Positions 33,356-42,622 of a DNA stretch of 43,537 nt are shown here, one piece after another. The DNA lies in NCBI GenBank assembly GCA_938035525.1, contig CALHOI010000042.1, forward strand, positions 1 through 43,537. The letters run 5' to 3'. The position numbers and the translations under genes were made by a program. The notes under the pieces are model-generated. The model saw only the letters and a list, made by a program, of their open reading frames with translations. It ran no database searches and had not been told where the DNA came from. The DNA is from an uncultured Granulosicoccaceae bacterium. Lineage in GTDB: Bacteria > Pseudomonadota > Gammaproteobacteria > Granulosicoccales > Granulosicoccaceae. How positions within the stretch are numbered: the first letter of the stretch is position 1; each line of letters opens with the position of its first letter.

Positions 33356-35029
33356 TCAAAAAAGTTGAGTGGCGTTCAGCGCTTTTACAGCGTCAAACCG
33401 TGTTAACGGCCCTACTCCAAATCCTTGCATGTAGTCGATGCCGATTTCTTTGATGTGCTGGCAGGTAACTTCATCTTCGACAGATTCTGCCACTGTTTTT
33501 ATACCCAGCCTTTGACTAAGCTCATGAAAAGAACGCGTAATACAACGCACTGTTTCATCGGTTGCCAGCTTGCGGATAAGCTCGCCATCAATTTTTAAAT
33601 AATCTATCGGCAGCTGCTGCAAGTAGGTGAACGATGACAAACCTTTACCAAAATCGTCCAGCGCAAACTCAACACCATCCGCTTTTAACCCTTGCATAAA
33701 TGATGATACGGCTTCCATGTTTCTAATCGCATAGGTTTCAGTGATATCAATGCAGACACGAGCGTCGGGAATGTCATGTTGCTTGAATATGTCAGATATC
33801 TTGCGTAGCGCCTCTGTGTTGGCTAATGTACTGGCCGACAAATTGATACTGATGGCCAAATCTTCACCCGCAGCATGCACTTCCTCTAACGTTGCTAGTG
33901 CATTTTCCACTACCCAATAATCAAGCTCTTGCAACAGGGAATATTTTTTGGCCAACGGCATAAATTCAGCTGGCTCAAGTAAATCGCCATCGTCGCAGGC
34001 CAATCGAACCAGCAGTTCGTAGCGGCCAAACAATTCGCAGTTGCTGCTACTGACAATTGGCTGCATCAACAAACTGTATTGGTTGTTTTCGAGTGCGCGC
34101 TTGATGACATCAACGCGATCACCGTTGTTCGCATCAATATAGGCATCTTCATCTGATATGTATGATTGATTTCGTCCGTTGTGCTTTGCTGCATAACAGG
34201 CGTTATCAGCTTTTATCATTAAGCTGTCAATAGATTCATCGTTACTGGTAATTTCAGCAATACCTATACTGGCCCCAACTCGAAAGATTTTACCGTCCCA
34301 GTTAAAATTGTACCGGGATATTTCGTCAATGATACCTTCTGCAACCTTCGCTGCAGCGTTAACGTCAGAGCGTATAATCAATCCAAATTCATCACCACCA
34401 AGTCGCGCAACATACTCACCAACCTGTAAATGTTTGCGAATAACACCAACCAGTTCGCGCAGGAGTTGATCTCCAGCATGATGACCACCTGTATCATTCA
34501 CCGCTTTAAAACGATCAAGATCAATAAAACACAGAGAATATTTTTCTTGGGTGTCTTTTAAACGAGAGTGCAATTCACCGAGCTGCCGCTCAAATTCGCG
34601 TCTGTTCATGACACCGGTTAAGTCGTCGTGAGTGGCCAAATGCGCAAGCTTGGCTTCCATCGAAACGCGACTGGTTACGTCCCGGCCGCATCCTCGGTAA
34701 CCGATGAATTCATCTGTCGTATCAAACTGCGGTTCAGCAATAACGTGAACATAAGCCGCCTTGCCATCCATTGTGTACGGCAATACAAGATCAATAGGTT
34801 CTCGATCAAGCAGGCATCGGTTATGTTCAGTCAACGCCTCACTCTCAGGAAAATGCTCGCAGAGCATGTCAATGCGATTCAATCCAGTCAGATCGCTGGC
34901 CAACATGCCAGTCACAGCAATCTTACGACCATCGTGAAAGATGTAGCACAGATCGGCATCAAGCTCCCAGATCCAGTCTGCAGCCAGGTGTGCGAAGGCT
35001 CTGTATAGCCCTTTATCACTCGTTTTCAT
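33356..35029 (-). CDS. PAS-GGDEF-EAL cyclic-di-GMP protein
   Basis: A 557-aa cytoplasmic protein. A PAS-like sensor (about 10-120: WIWELDADLCYIF) precedes a GGDEF domain (about 130-290; intact GGDEF at 211-215, FIDLDRFKAVND metal site) and an EAL domain (about 305-555). EAL-site residues present are YELLVRL (Glu338), SINLSAS, DITETYA, DDFGKGLSSF, LKIDGELI, TVAESVED and MQGFGVGPL. GGDEF makes and EAL degrades c-di-GMP; both look catalytically possible. There is no RxxD inhibitory site before GGDEF. The loop-6 sequence has Lys where Thr or Ser is usual. The start at 35029 is preferred over a 66-codon upstream extension that looks non-coding. It is divergent from the amidase. Confidence 0.9.
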   Translation of the reverse strand: MKTSDKGLYRAFAHLAADWIWELDADLCYIFHDGRKIAVTGMLASDLTGLNRIDMLCEHFPESEALTEHNRCLLDREPIDLVLPYTMDGKAAYVHVIAEPQFDTTDEFIGYRGCGRDVTSRVSMEAKLAHLATHDDLTGVMNRREFERQLGELHSRLKDTQEKYSLCFIDLDRFKAVNDTGGHHAGDQLLRELVGVIRKHLQVGEYVARLGGDEFGLIIRSDVNAAAKVAEGIIDEISRYNFNWDGKIFRVGASIGIAEITSNDESIDSLMIKADNACYAAKHNGRNQSYISDEDAYIDANNGDRVDVIKRALENNQYSLLMQPIVSSSNCELFGRYELLVRLACDDGDLLEPAEFMPLAKKYSLLQELDYWVVENALATLEEVHAAGEDLAISINLSASTLANTEALRKISDIFKQHDIPDARVCIDITETYAIRNMEAVSSFMQGLKADGVEFALDDFGKGLSSFTYLQQLPIDYLKIDGELIRKLATDETVRCITRSFHELSQRLGIKTVAESVEDEVTCQHIKEIGIDYMQGFGVGPLTRFDAVKALNATQLF

Positions 35030-35365
35030 CGGGTTCGCTCTCGTTCGCGAAATTTTTTTCACAGCAAGTCCTTGCCATTCAACGTTTGTCGTTCTTAGCC
35101 TGAGTTGTCGGCCGTCTGCCAGCGCAGATTTACCGATATCAAACCAGTGCCTTGCAGTGAGAACCCAGCTTGCGCACGAATTCGCGAAAAACGCCAAAAC
35201 GTTAACTCGTTCCGCGAAAATATTCATGAACTACAAGATAAAATCACTGGTCACCGCCACCATAACGGCCCACAAAACGTGCGCTATTTGGCCTATGATG
35301 GCATCTGCCACGTGTTACCCAGACTTGGTAACACGCCATCCATACAGCCAATTTTAATTTTCCTC
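35030..35365. other. 336-bp divergent intergenic region between GGDEF-EAL and amidase genes
   Basis: Both genes have open extensions into this stretch, but neither extension has family similarity or a ribosome site, so I read it as non-coding. It contains a perfect inverted repeat at 35311-35335 and should hold promoters for both directions. No clear -35/-10 pair was identified. Confidence 0.5.
35311..35335. promoter_or_regulatory. Perfect inverted repeat upstream of the amidase (operator-like)
   Basis: CGTGTTACC (35311-35319) and GGTAACACG (35327-35335) pair perfectly across 7 nt, ending 30 bp before the amidase ATG. The dyad GTGTTACC-n7-GGTAACAC looks like a dimeric regulator site. It could also form an RNA hairpin, but no T run follows. 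The regulator is unknown. Confidence 0.5.
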
Positions 35366-36712
35366 ATGAGCACAGCTATTTCCCCCGACTCAGACCTCTT
35401 CGCCAATGGTATTGCGGCATGGGCAAAACAAATTCGCGACAAGCAAATAAGCTTTGCCGATACGATTAACGCGTGTTTGAGCCGAGCCAACGCCAACGAA
35501 CAGCTGGGGGCTTTCGAGTGCCTTGATGCAGAGCGAGCCTTAGCAACGGCCGTGGCCATGGATCAACTACTGGCAAGTGGACGAGATCTTGGTCCACTGA
35601 TGGGATTACCAATAGCGGTCAAAGACATTATGGCGGCTGAGGGCTTACCCACAACCAATGGCTCTAACGCCGATACAGCCCACTTAAGCGGTGATGAAGG
35701 ATCGGTGGTTCGCACCCTAAAATCTGCTGGGGCTATTGTGCTGGGAAAAAGTAAAACGGTTGAGTTCGCATTTGGTGCAACCGGGGTTAATGAAGCGCGC
35801 GGAACGCCATGGAATCCGGTAGATCGTAATACCCATCGAATGCCAGGAGGGTCGTCAAGCGGTTCAGCCGTGGCGGTGGCTGCTGGCATCGTCGGTTTGG
35901 GTCTGGGCACCGATACAGGTGGGTCAGTTCGCATTCCGGCCTGCATGACCGGCATCGTTGGACACAAAACCACAGTGGGGCGCTGGCCAACCGATGGTAT
36001 TTTTCCGTTGTCAAAAACCTTCGATTCGGTAGGACCATTGTGTCGCACGACAGACGATTGCGCTTTGCTGCACACACTGATGACTGGCGAATCAGTTGTT
36101 GCTCGACAAACATTACAAGGTTTTCGTTTTGGCGTGCCAAGTTCACTTTTTATGGAAGACTTGGATGCAAAAGTAGCTGATGATTTCGAGCGATGCTGCG
36201 AATCTCTGAGCGCCGCTGGTGCGATTCGTTTCAATATGGATTTCCCAGAGGCTGTAGAACGGGCTTACCTTATGCCTGACATCATAGCCGCTGAAATCAT
36301 CACAACGTTAACGCCAGAATTTTTTGCGCAAATTCGAGATGGCATGGATACCGTGTCAGCAACCCGCTCTGCGCACGGCATGCAAGTCAGTGCTGTCGAA
36401 TATATTGCTGCACAAAAGCGCCGCCAGCATCTTGCAGCAAAAGCGCATGCAACTTTCCACAACCTTGACTGCTGGTTATCACCAACCTGCCCGTTTGAGC
36501 CAATCGCTATTGCTGACATCGAGTCAGGCGAACTACACGAGCGAGCCCTGCTGGCATCGCGCAACACGCAACCGGGAAATCTATTGGGCTTTTGCGCCAT
36601 GTCTTTACCCATGCATAAGCAAGGTTTACCTACAGGGTTGCAAATCATGATGCCTGCAAATGCTGACAAAGCGCTGCTGGAAGTTGCCTATGCCATTAAT
36701 TCTGCAATTTAA
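35366..36712 (+). CDS. Amidase-signature family amidohydrolase
   Basis: A 448-aa amidase-signature enzyme. The Ser-cisSer-Lys triad is visible: Lys86 in GLPIAVKDIMAAEG, the cis-Ser in GGSSSGSAVAVAAG (163-165), and the nucleophile Ser187 in GTDTGGSVRIPA. It lacks features of GatA context (no gatB or gatC nearby), so it is a stand-alone amidase of unknown substrate. The ATG at 35366 is chosen because it gives the usual N-terminal length. No Shine-Dalgarno is seen, and the frame is open 87 codons upstream. An inverted repeat lies just before it. Confidence 0.88.
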   Translation: MSTAISPDSDLFANGIAAWAKQIRDKQISFADTINACLSRANANEQLGAFECLDAERALATAVAMDQLLASGRDLGPLMGLPIAVKDIMAAEGLPTTNGSNADTAHLSGDEGSVVRTLKSAGAIVLGKSKTVEFAFGATGVNEARGTPWNPVDRNTHRMPGGSSSGSAVAVAAGIVGLGLGTDTGGSVRIPACMTGIVGHKTTVGRWPTDGIFPLSKTFDSVGPLCRTTDDCALLHTLMTGESVVARQTLQGFRFGVPSSLFMEDLDAKVADDFERCCESLSAAGAIRFNMDFPEAVERAYLMPDIIAAEIITTLTPEFFAQIRDGMDTVSATRSAHGMQVSAVEYIAAQKRRQHLAAKAHATFHNLDCWLSPTCPFEPIAIADIESGELHERALLASRNTQPGNLLGFCAMSLPMHKQGLPTGLQIMMPANADKALLEVAYAINSAI

Positions 36713-36840
36713 TTGTTTGGGTGATGATGTAATTGCTGGTATTGGTGCAATAACCAGAAAAATAACATCGCAAAATTCGGGATGCCATAAGCTCGGATAT
36801 GGAAATACAATGACATATCACTCAAGCACCCGAGATTACT

Positions 36841-37308
36841 ATGTCATTTCTAATAAGCGCACTGCCTTTAACAAAATTTGCCCACTTATTCGACCTATCT
36901 GATGAGGAATTACTGACCCACGGCGCAATGAGGTCCATTGTGGACGAAAACCCTGGTACACCGTGCAGGGTGTCACTCGAAGATGCTGCTGTCGGTGAGT
37001 CAGTATTGCTGGTCAACTACCAACACCAATCCGCAGCCACACCCTACCAATCCAGTTATGCCATTTTTGTGCGTGAAAACGCGTCTGAGGTGAAGTTACA
37101 ACCCAATGTCGTGCCGGAACAATTACTGTCTCGGCTATTATCGGTGCGTGCTTTTGATCAAGATCATTTGTTGATTGATGCAGATGTTTGCGATGGGGTA
37201 GCTTTGGCCGATGTCATTGAGCGCTTTTTTTCCAGCTCTGCTGTTAGCTACCTGCATGTGCATAATGCAAAACAGGGCTGTTACGCAGCAAGGGTTGATC
37301 GCACTTGA
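36841..37308 (+). CDS. DUF1203 family protein
   Basis: A 155-aa cytoplasmic protein. The pattern PGTPCRVSLEDAAVGESVLLVNYQHQ, followed by TPYQSSYAIFVRE and a C-terminal VSYLHVHNAKQGCYAARVDR, matches DUF1203, a family without known function. The length is typical. The start at 36841 follows the amidase by 128 bp. Its last 28 bp overlap the 3' end of the convergent membrane-protein gene. Confidence 0.82.
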   Translation: MSFLISALPLTKFAHLFDLSDEELLTHGAMRSIVDENPGTPCRVSLEDAAVGESVLLVNYQHQSAATPYQSSYAIFVRENASEVKLQPNVVPEQLLSRLLSVRAFDQDHLLIDADVCDGVALADVIERFFSSSAVSYLHVHNAKQGCYAARVDRT

Positions 37309-37703
37309 AACCAATACCATAACAAGGCTGAACTGTAGGCCGTATCTACGATAAAACAAGAACAGGTATACCAAAAATAAAATGGCACACCACGGCCAAA
37401 ATGTTTTGCCAAATCCCAGCACCCGTGGCCAAATATGGCCACAATAACAAACAGCGGCGATACAAACACGCCCAAAAGTGAAAACACAATTAACGCCATC
37501 GCTATACTGATTTCAGTAGGCACAAATTTTCTTGTGGAGATGGCTTGTGTTAAGTAGGTAAAATTCATCGCCACAGAAAAAAATGCCGCGATACCCCAAA
37601 CATAAGCTGGGTTTAATTGCCAATGAGACCAAAGCAGCAACACTAAATAAAGCGTGGCGGCTACGGCAAGTGGTTTTTGGCGTTTGTCGAAAAAACCGGA
37701 CAT
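37281..37703 (-). CDS. Small integral membrane protein of unknown function
   Basis: A 140-aa hydrophobic protein with four predicted transmembrane helices (about 12-30, 33-52, 63-88 and 105-130). Charged loops include STRKFVPTE and DLAKHFGRG. I recognise no family. The start codon directly abuts the stop of the upstream secreted-protein gene (TAAATG), so the two form an operon. The 3' end overlaps the convergent DUF1203 gene by 28 bp. Confidence 0.65.
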   Translation of the reverse strand: MSGFFDKRQKPLAVAATLYLVLLLWSHWQLNPAYVWGIAAFFSVAMNFTYLTQAISTRKFVPTEISIAMALIVFSLLGVFVSPLFVIVAIFGHGCWDLAKHFGRGVPFYFWYTCSCFIVDTAYSSALLWYWFQVRSTLAA

Positions 37704-38375
37704 TTATTCAGCGCCCAGAACACTAAACACATATTCGAGGCCTCCTGTATCGTCATCAAAGCGACCTATTTTCAAAACTAGAAAGTAGTATTGCCGGCCT
37801 TGATACACAGGCTTATACCACCCAGTGAATTCAAAGTCGCTCGAACCCAAAGCATCTCGAAGCTTGCTACCAGAATTTGTATCGAATTGATTGTCTACGT
37901 TAGACCCGGCATTTGAAAAACGGGAATCAAGCGACTTGTACTCGAGCAAGTTTTGTCTTCCATTCTTGTTAAGGTATGCGCCTTTATCATCCAACTGAAA
38001 GCGATATTTAGGATACTCCAGATTTTTATATAAGGATTGCGGCTTTACAAGCAAGCCTCCAAACGATTGCGGCTCGGCTAAAACTCGATAAGTTTGATCA
38101 AAAGGCTCATCCATCGCCCTGTCTACTTGTACACTGGAAAGCACAACTTCAGAAATCAACTGATTAGAATCAATATCGATTACCCTTACCAGCAATCTAC
38201 TGATACCAGTCCAATATGAATAAGTTTGCTGGTATTGGTTAACTACAACGGTATAAGTTTTATCGGATAGCGCTATTAGTCGTTCTGTTTCCTGAATAAA
38301 TGTGTTAGCACTTGCCAACGAGCGGGGGCTGATCAAAACCAGAATGACGAGCATAATCGCGCCTAATATTTTCAT
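37704..38375 (-). CDS. Exported protein of unknown function
   Basis: A 223-aa protein with a signal peptide (MKILGAIMLVILVLISPRSL, cleaved near ASA). The mature domain is beta-rich (YTVVVNQYQQTYSYWTGISR, LLVRVIDIDSNQLISEVVLS, GRQYYFLVLKIGRFDDDTGG), and I do not recognise the family. It is immediately followed by the small membrane protein, which suggests joint function. It has low-GC codon use compared with the sdh and pnp genes, in line with an accessory gene. Confidence 0.65.
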   Translation of the reverse strand: MKILGAIMLVILVLISPRSLASANTFIQETERLIALSDKTYTVVVNQYQQTYSYWTGISRLLVRVIDIDSNQLISEVVLSSVQVDRAMDEPFDQTYRVLAEPQSFGGLLVKPQSLYKNLEYPKYRFQLDDKGAYLNKNGRQNLLEYKSLDSRFSNAGSNVDNQFDTNSGSKLRDALGSSDFEFTGWYKPVYQGRQYYFLVLKIGRFDDDTGGLEYVFSVLGAE

Positions 38376-38463
38376 TCCTGAGCCCTGATTTTACTTGTGT
38401 TTCATACTATATTAATTCCGACTCATAAACATCACTATGGAACAGTGAAGATGGGTTGGATAA

Positions 38464-39450
38464 CTAATTACTGCTGGCATTAGCAATGGGGATTTCAATG
38501 TAGTCGCCGCTATAATAGCCGTTTATCGACTCGCCGTTGTCCAATAAGACATCAATTGCAATTGACCAGCTTGGTTTAACGCCCGATATACTGATGTGTC
38601 CTGCCACAATTTGAGCAATTTCATCGGCAGCATCCAAAGCACCACTGCCATTTCGATCAAAAAACACCAGACCTTGTAGTAGTAAGTTCATGCCAATGTT
38701 TTCTTGAGCATTGGGATTGCGGGTATCCGCATACTCAAACATACCGCCGGTAAAACTATTTTGTGTAGCGGAAGCCAACTCAATAGACAATATCGTCGAC
38801 CCATTGTAAATACCCCAGGCAACTCTATGCCTGACAATGGTTTCGTTTTTATCGTTTTGCAGGCTTAAGCGTTGCTCAGCTATTCTGAACTCGCCGTCGT
38901 GCAGGTAAAGTCGAATACCGCTGTGATGTTCAAAAGCCGATGCCGGAAATACTTCAACGGCTGCTGTGGTCACTGTAACGGGCGATTGACCCAACGAAAT
39001 TAAACCATTACCTGTACTGACTAGTCCGGGACCATTGATCGTGGTGTCAGGTAGAATTTCGCCACATTCAAAAAAATCATCGGCACTGGATTTATTGACC
39101 TTGGGTTGATCAGGAGCAACCTGATTAGTCGCAGTTTGATTTACGGAGGCATCATTCACTTGCGCCGGAAGCACACGTTCAGAGCATGATCCACCTGATA
39201 TCAACGCGTGTGATGCTTGTGCCGGGTCACCATTAACAGGCGCAGTTGATTGAGTATTATCAGTCTGTACATTAATAGTCTGTACATTATCAGTCTGTAC
39301 ATTATCAATCTGTACATTACTGGTTTCATTAACGCTGGCTAGTGTGGTGCTACTTTGCTCATCGATAGTTGTACCAGAGCTAGAACAAGCAGATAGTGAT
39401 ACCGCAAACCCAAAGAGCAAGACACACGCGGCTCCATGTAAAGTGTTCAT
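38464..39450 (-). CDS. Lipoprotein with NVQTD pentapeptide repeats
   Basis: A 328-aa predicted lipoprotein (VSLSACSS, lipid Cys22). The linker after the lipid anchor includes four or five tandem pentapeptides of the Asn-Val-Gln-Thr-Asp type, encoded by 15-bp repeats. The C-terminal 190 residues are beta-rich (SGIRLYLHDGEFRIAEQRLS, GMFEYADTRNPNAQENIGMN, VFFDRNGSGALDAADEIAQI, which contains an EF-hand-like DRNGSGALD). I do not recognise the domain. A good AGGGAT ribosome site precedes the ATG. It is separated from its neighbours by 88 and 147 bp, so it is probably monocistronic. Confidence 0.7.
   Translation of the reverse strand: MNTLHGAACVLLFGFAVSLSACSSSGTTIDEQSSTTLASVNETSNVQIDNVQTDNVQTINVQTDNTQSTAPVNGDPAQASHALISGGSCSERVLPAQVNDASVNQTATNQVAPDQPKVNKSSADDFFECGEILPDTTINGPGLVSTGNGLISLGQSPVTVTTAAVEVFPASAFEHHSGIRLYLHDGEFRIAEQRLSLQNDKNETIVRHRVAWGIYNGSTILSIELASATQNSFTGGMFEYADTRNPNAQENIGMNLLLQGLVFFDRNGSGALDAADEIAQIVAGHISISGVKPSWSIAIDVLLDNGESINGYYSGDYIEIPIANASSN
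39264..39320 (-). repeat. Four tandem 15-bp coding repeats
   Basis: TCTGTACATTA on the plus strand recurs at 39264, 39279, 39294 and 39309, each 15 bp apart, encoding five-residue units in the lipoprotein linker. Confidence 0.9.
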
Positions 39451-39597
39451 AACCCATCCCTAGATTTCTCGGCCGAATATTATCATATTGTTTAAGCAAC
39501 AATAATTACTTATCCACTTAGATGAGCAATGCAAGAGAAGTTGCATACCGTTATTACACGTAACTTAAACGTCGCTAAAACTTCGTAATGGGATAAA

Positions 39598-40068
39598 TCA
39601 ACGTCGCTGTTTAAAAAATTGCTTTAGCAAAGCCTGGCTTTCGTCTGCCAATACACCCTCGGTTACGCTGACATGATGCATTACAGCAGGGTCAGCCAAC
39701 GCTTCATTAACACTGACTACGGCACCGGTGCGAGGTTCACGAGCACCATAAACCACTCTGGCAACGCGAGCATGCAACAGACAACCACAGCACATCAAAC
39801 ACGGCTCCAAAGTGACATACAAGGTGGATTCCAACAAACGATGATTAGACACCTGCTTTGCAGCATGACGCAGAGCGAGCACTTCGGCATGCGCACTGGG
39901 GTCGCATGCACTGATGGTTTGATTATACGATTCACCAATGACGCTGTTATTGACAACCACCACAGCGCCAACCGGTACTTCCTTAGCCTGCGCAGCCTTC
40001 TCAGCCAGCACCAATGCCTGGCGCATAAAAGCGATATCAATTTTTTCTTGTTGAGTGGACTGCGTCAT
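39598..40068 (-). CDS. tadA: tRNA-specific adenosine deaminase
   Basis: Deaminates the wobble adenosine of tRNA-Arg(ACG) to inosine; 156 aa. Zinc and catalytic residues are present: HAE (His60, Glu62) and PCLMCCGC (Cys90, Cys93). The conserved EVPVGAVVV, HNRxxES-like (NHRLLESTLYVTLEPC) and VYGAREPRTGAVVS blocks fit TadA rather than cytidine deaminase. The segment CCGC has two more cysteines than the usual CAGA. It is upstream-facing to pnp, with a terminator between them. The ATG at 40068 has a weak ribosome site. Confidence 0.95.
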   Translation of the reverse strand: MTQSTQQEKIDIAFMRQALVLAEKAAQAKEVPVGAVVVVNNSVIGESYNQTISACDPSAHAEVLALRHAAKQVSNHRLLESTLYVTLEPCLMCCGCLLHARVARVVYGAREPRTGAVVSVNEALADPAVMHHVSVTEGVLADESQALLKQFFKQRR

Positions 40069-40099
40069 GAGTATGAGCAGCTAGTAAAGAATTAAAACG

Positions 40100-40141
40100 G
40101 CTATGGCCCTGCTCCGATAGGCACCGGAGCAAAGCCAAAGC
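40100..40141 (-). terminator. Rho-independent terminator of the rpsO-pnp unit
   Basis: The inner stem TGCTCCG (40110-40116) pairs with CGGAGCA (40125-40131) over an 8-nt loop. It is extended by GGC/GCC and GCT/AGC pairs across two small internal loops. On the minus strand the hairpin is followed by GTTTTAATTCTTT. It lies 13 nt after the pnp stop. Confidence 0.75.
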
Positions 40142-40153
40142 TTGTAACTGCGT

Positions 40154-42259
40154 TTAGGCAGGTGATGCAACTTCGCCAGCTTCAACCGCTTTCATGCTTA
40201 AGCGAATTCGGCCTTGCTTATCAACCTCAAGCACCTTAACGGTAACCATCTGGCCTTCGGATAACGCATCAGCAACGTTCTGTACACGCTCTTCAGATAT
40301 TTGAGAGATGTGTACCAGCCCGTCTTTGCCTGGCAGGATATTAACAAAGGCACCAAAGTCCATGATCTTCTGGACTTTACCTTCATAAATTGTACCCACC
40401 TCAACATCGGCAGTGATCAGTTCGATGCGACGGCGCGCTTCTTCACCAGCAGCACGATCGCTTGAAGCGATTTTAATTAAACCATCATCACCTATATCGA
40501 TTGTTGCGCCGGTTTCTTCGGTCAGTGCACGGATAACCGCACCACCCTTACCTATTACCGCAGCGATTTTTTCAGGGTCGATTTTGACCGTGATGAATCG
40601 TGGCGCATGCTGTGATAAGTCACTGCGAGCTTCGCTAATGGTTTTCGCCATTTCATCAAGGATGAATTGTCGGCCGCCTTTGGCTTGCTCTAATGCAGTT
40701 TCCATGATGTCGCGAGTAATACCAGTGATTTTGATATCCATTTGCAAGGCAGTAATGCCTTCGGATGTACCGGCAACTTTAAAGTCCATGTCACCCAGGT
40801 GATCTTCATCACCAAGGATGTCGCTTAATACGGCATGACCGTTGTCTTCTTTGATAAGACCCATAGCGATACCGGCAACCGGGGCTTTAAGGGGTACACC
40901 AGCATCCATCAATGCCAGGCTGGTGCCGCAAACAGAAGCCATTGAACTGGAACCGTTTGATTCTGTGATTTCTGATACCACACGAATGGTGTAAGGAAAG
41001 TCTTCATCACTTGGCATAACAGCTTGTATGCCTCGCTTTGCCAACTTACCGTGACCGATTTCGCGACGCTTTGGAGAACCAACAAAACCGGTTTCACCCA
41101 CACTATATGGAGGAAAATTGTAATGCAGCATAAACGCCATGCGAGTTTCACCAGCCAGCGCATCAATGATTTGCGCATCGCGGGTAGTACCCAAGGTTGC
41201 AGTGACTATGGCTTGAGTTTCACCACGCGTGAACACCGCTGAGCCGTGTGTGCGTGGCAACACGCCAGTGTGACAAGTAATTTGCCTAACCGTTGAGTTA
41301 TCACGACCATCAATACGCGGTTCGCCCGCGATAACGCGAGAGCGCACAATGGACTTTTCAAGCGAACCAAAAGCCTTTTTTACATCACCGGCCGAATAAC
41401 CTTCTTCACCCTCTTCCACGGCAAGTGCTTCTACCGCTTTGTCGCGTGCTGCGCCCACTGCATCCTGTCGTTGCATTTTGTCAGCAACCGTATAAGCCGC
41501 TGTTAAATCAGCTTTAATGGTGTCAGCCACTTTGGATGCCAGGGTTTCATCGGTGGCAGGTGCCTGCCAATCCCATGCAGGGGTTGCCACTTCTGCGGCC
41601 AGTTCATTGATGGCTGTTATGGCCGTTTGCATTTGCTCGTGACCAAACATAACCGCATCAAGCATGACTTTTTCAGACAACACATTGGCTTCTGATTCAA
41701 CCATCAGTACCGCATCGTTTGTTCCGGCCACAACCAGATCGAGTTCGGATGTTTCAAGTTGCTCGACGGTTGGGTTCAGGATGTAGGCGTTGTCGCTGTA
41801 AGCAACACGCGCTGCACCAATTGGACCTGCGAACGGTATACCTGAACACGCTAACGCTGCTGATGCACCCAACATGGCTGGTATGTCGGCGGAGATTTGC
41901 GGATCAAGTGACATGACCGTGGCGATGACCTGCACCTCGTTCATGAAGCCTTTTGGAAACAGAGGACGTAGAGGGCGATCGATTAGTCGCGAAATCAGTG
42001 TTTCGCTTTCAGCTGGTCGACCTTCTCGTTTGAAAAACCCGCCGGGGATTTTACCGGCTGCGTAGGTTTTTTCCTGATAGTTAATGGTAAGCGGAAAAAA
42101 GCTCTGATGTGGATTTGCTTCTTTACGTCCGACTACGGTGACCAACACGACCGTATCACCCATGCTGGCAACAATCGCTGCTGTTGCCTGGCGAGCTATC
42201 TCACCGGTTTGCAGAGTGACGGTATCGGCACCGTACTCAAAAGTTTTTGAATGAGTCAC
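40154..42259 (-). CDS. pnp: Polyribonucleotide nucleotidyltransferase
   Basis: PNPase, a 3'-to-5' phosphorolytic exoribonuclease of the RNA degradosome; 701 aa. Two RNase-PH-like domains (about 5-220 and 300-545) flank a helical linker. The second domain holds [16 protein letters not shown] and [20 protein letters not shown], with the catalytic Asp residues. A KH domain ([20 protein letters not shown]) and an S1 domain ([20 protein letters not shown]) complete the chain. The start codon is GTG at 42259, with AAGGA upstream. It follows rpsO by 29 bp in the conserved rpsO-pnp order. PNPase commonly autoregulates from its leader, but no clear leader hairpin is visible here. Confidence 0.98.
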   Translation of the reverse strand: MTHSKTFEYGADTVTLQTGEIARQATAAIVASMGDTVVLVTVVGRKEANPHQSFFPLTINYQEKTYAAGKIPGGFFKREGRPAESETLISRLIDRPLRPLFPKGFMNEVQVIATVMSLDPQISADIPAMLGASAALACSGIPFAGPIGAARVAYSDNAYILNPTVEQLETSELDLVVAGTNDAVLMVESEANVLSEKVMLDAVMFGHEQMQTAITAINELAAEVATPAWDWQAPATDETLASKVADTIKADLTAAYTVADKMQRQDAVGAARDKAVEALAVEEGEEGYSAGDVKKAFGSLEKSIVRSRVIAGEPRIDGRDNSTVRQITCHTGVLPRTHGSAVFTRGETQAIVTATLGTTRDAQIIDALAGETRMAFMLHYNFPPYSVGETGFVGSPKRREIGHGKLAKRGIQAVMPSDEDFPYTIRVVSEITESNGSSSMASVCGTSLALMDAGVPLKAPVAGIAMGLIKEDNGHAVLSDILGDEDHLGDMDFKVAGTSEGITALQMDIKITGITRDIMETALEQAKGGRQFILDEMAKTISEARSDLSQHAPRFITVKIDPEKIAAVIGKGGAVIRALTEETGATIDIGDDGLIKIASSDRAAGEEARRRIELITADVEVGTIYEGKVQKIMDFGAFVNILPGKDGLVHISQISEERVQNVADALSEGQMVTVKVLEVDKQGRIRLSMKAVEAGEVASPA

Positions 42260-42288
42260 TGGATATCCTTTGCGGTTAGGGGCGGCGA

Positions 42289-42561
42289 CTAGCGGCGGAG
42301 GCCGAGGCGCTTGATCAGGTTTTGGTAACGGCTGGCATCTTTACGATGCAGGTAATCCAGCAATTTGCGACGTTGGTTAACCATGCGCAACAAGCCACGT
42401 CGGGAGTGGTGATCGTGCTTGTGGGCTTTAAAGTGATCGGTTAGGTGTGTAATTCGTGCGGACAATAATGCAACTTGAACTTCCGGTGACCCTGTGTCCG
42501 TAGAGTCGATCTGGTGTTCTTTGACAATTTCCGCCTTTGCTTCAGCGCTGAGACAAGACAT
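42289..42561 (-). CDS. rpsO: 30S ribosomal protein S15
   Basis: A 90-aa primary 16S rRNA-binding protein. Characteristic blocks are [40 protein letters not shown] and the ending LIKRLGLRR. It lies between truB and pnp in the order truB-rpsO-pnp, standard in Gammaproteobacteria. An extended -10-like element lies upstream at 42612-42620. Confidence 0.98.
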   Translation of the reverse strand: MSCLSAEAKAEIVKEHQIDSTDTGSPEVQVALLSARITHLTDHFKAHKHDHHSRRGLLRMVNQRRKLLDYLHRKDASRYQNLIKRLGLRR

Positions 42562-42611
42562 TAAGTTTTTAGCTCCAACTATGGGTTTAACTACGGTTTA
42601 TGTAACCCACT

Positions 42612-42620
42612 ATTGTAACA
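42612..42620 (-). promoter_or_regulatory. Candidate extended -10 promoter for rpsO-pnp
   Basis: The minus strand reads TGTTACAAT, an extended -10-like element about 50 nt upstream of the rpsO ATG, overlapping the truB-rpsO spacer. No good -35 is visible. A separate rpsO promoter between truB and rpsO is known in E. coli. Confidence 0.4.
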
Positions 42621-42622
42621 CT

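Noticed and set aside
35105..35365. 87-codon upstream extension of the amidase
   Set aside because: The extension has no amidase similarity and contains an operator-like dyad; the ATG at 35366 gives the family's usual length.
39480..39520. Hairpin TATTGTT/AACAATA as a tadA-region terminator
   Set aside because: Stem is only 7 A/T pairs with no T run on either side, and its AT-rich sequence fits a promoter region for the lipoprotein equally well.
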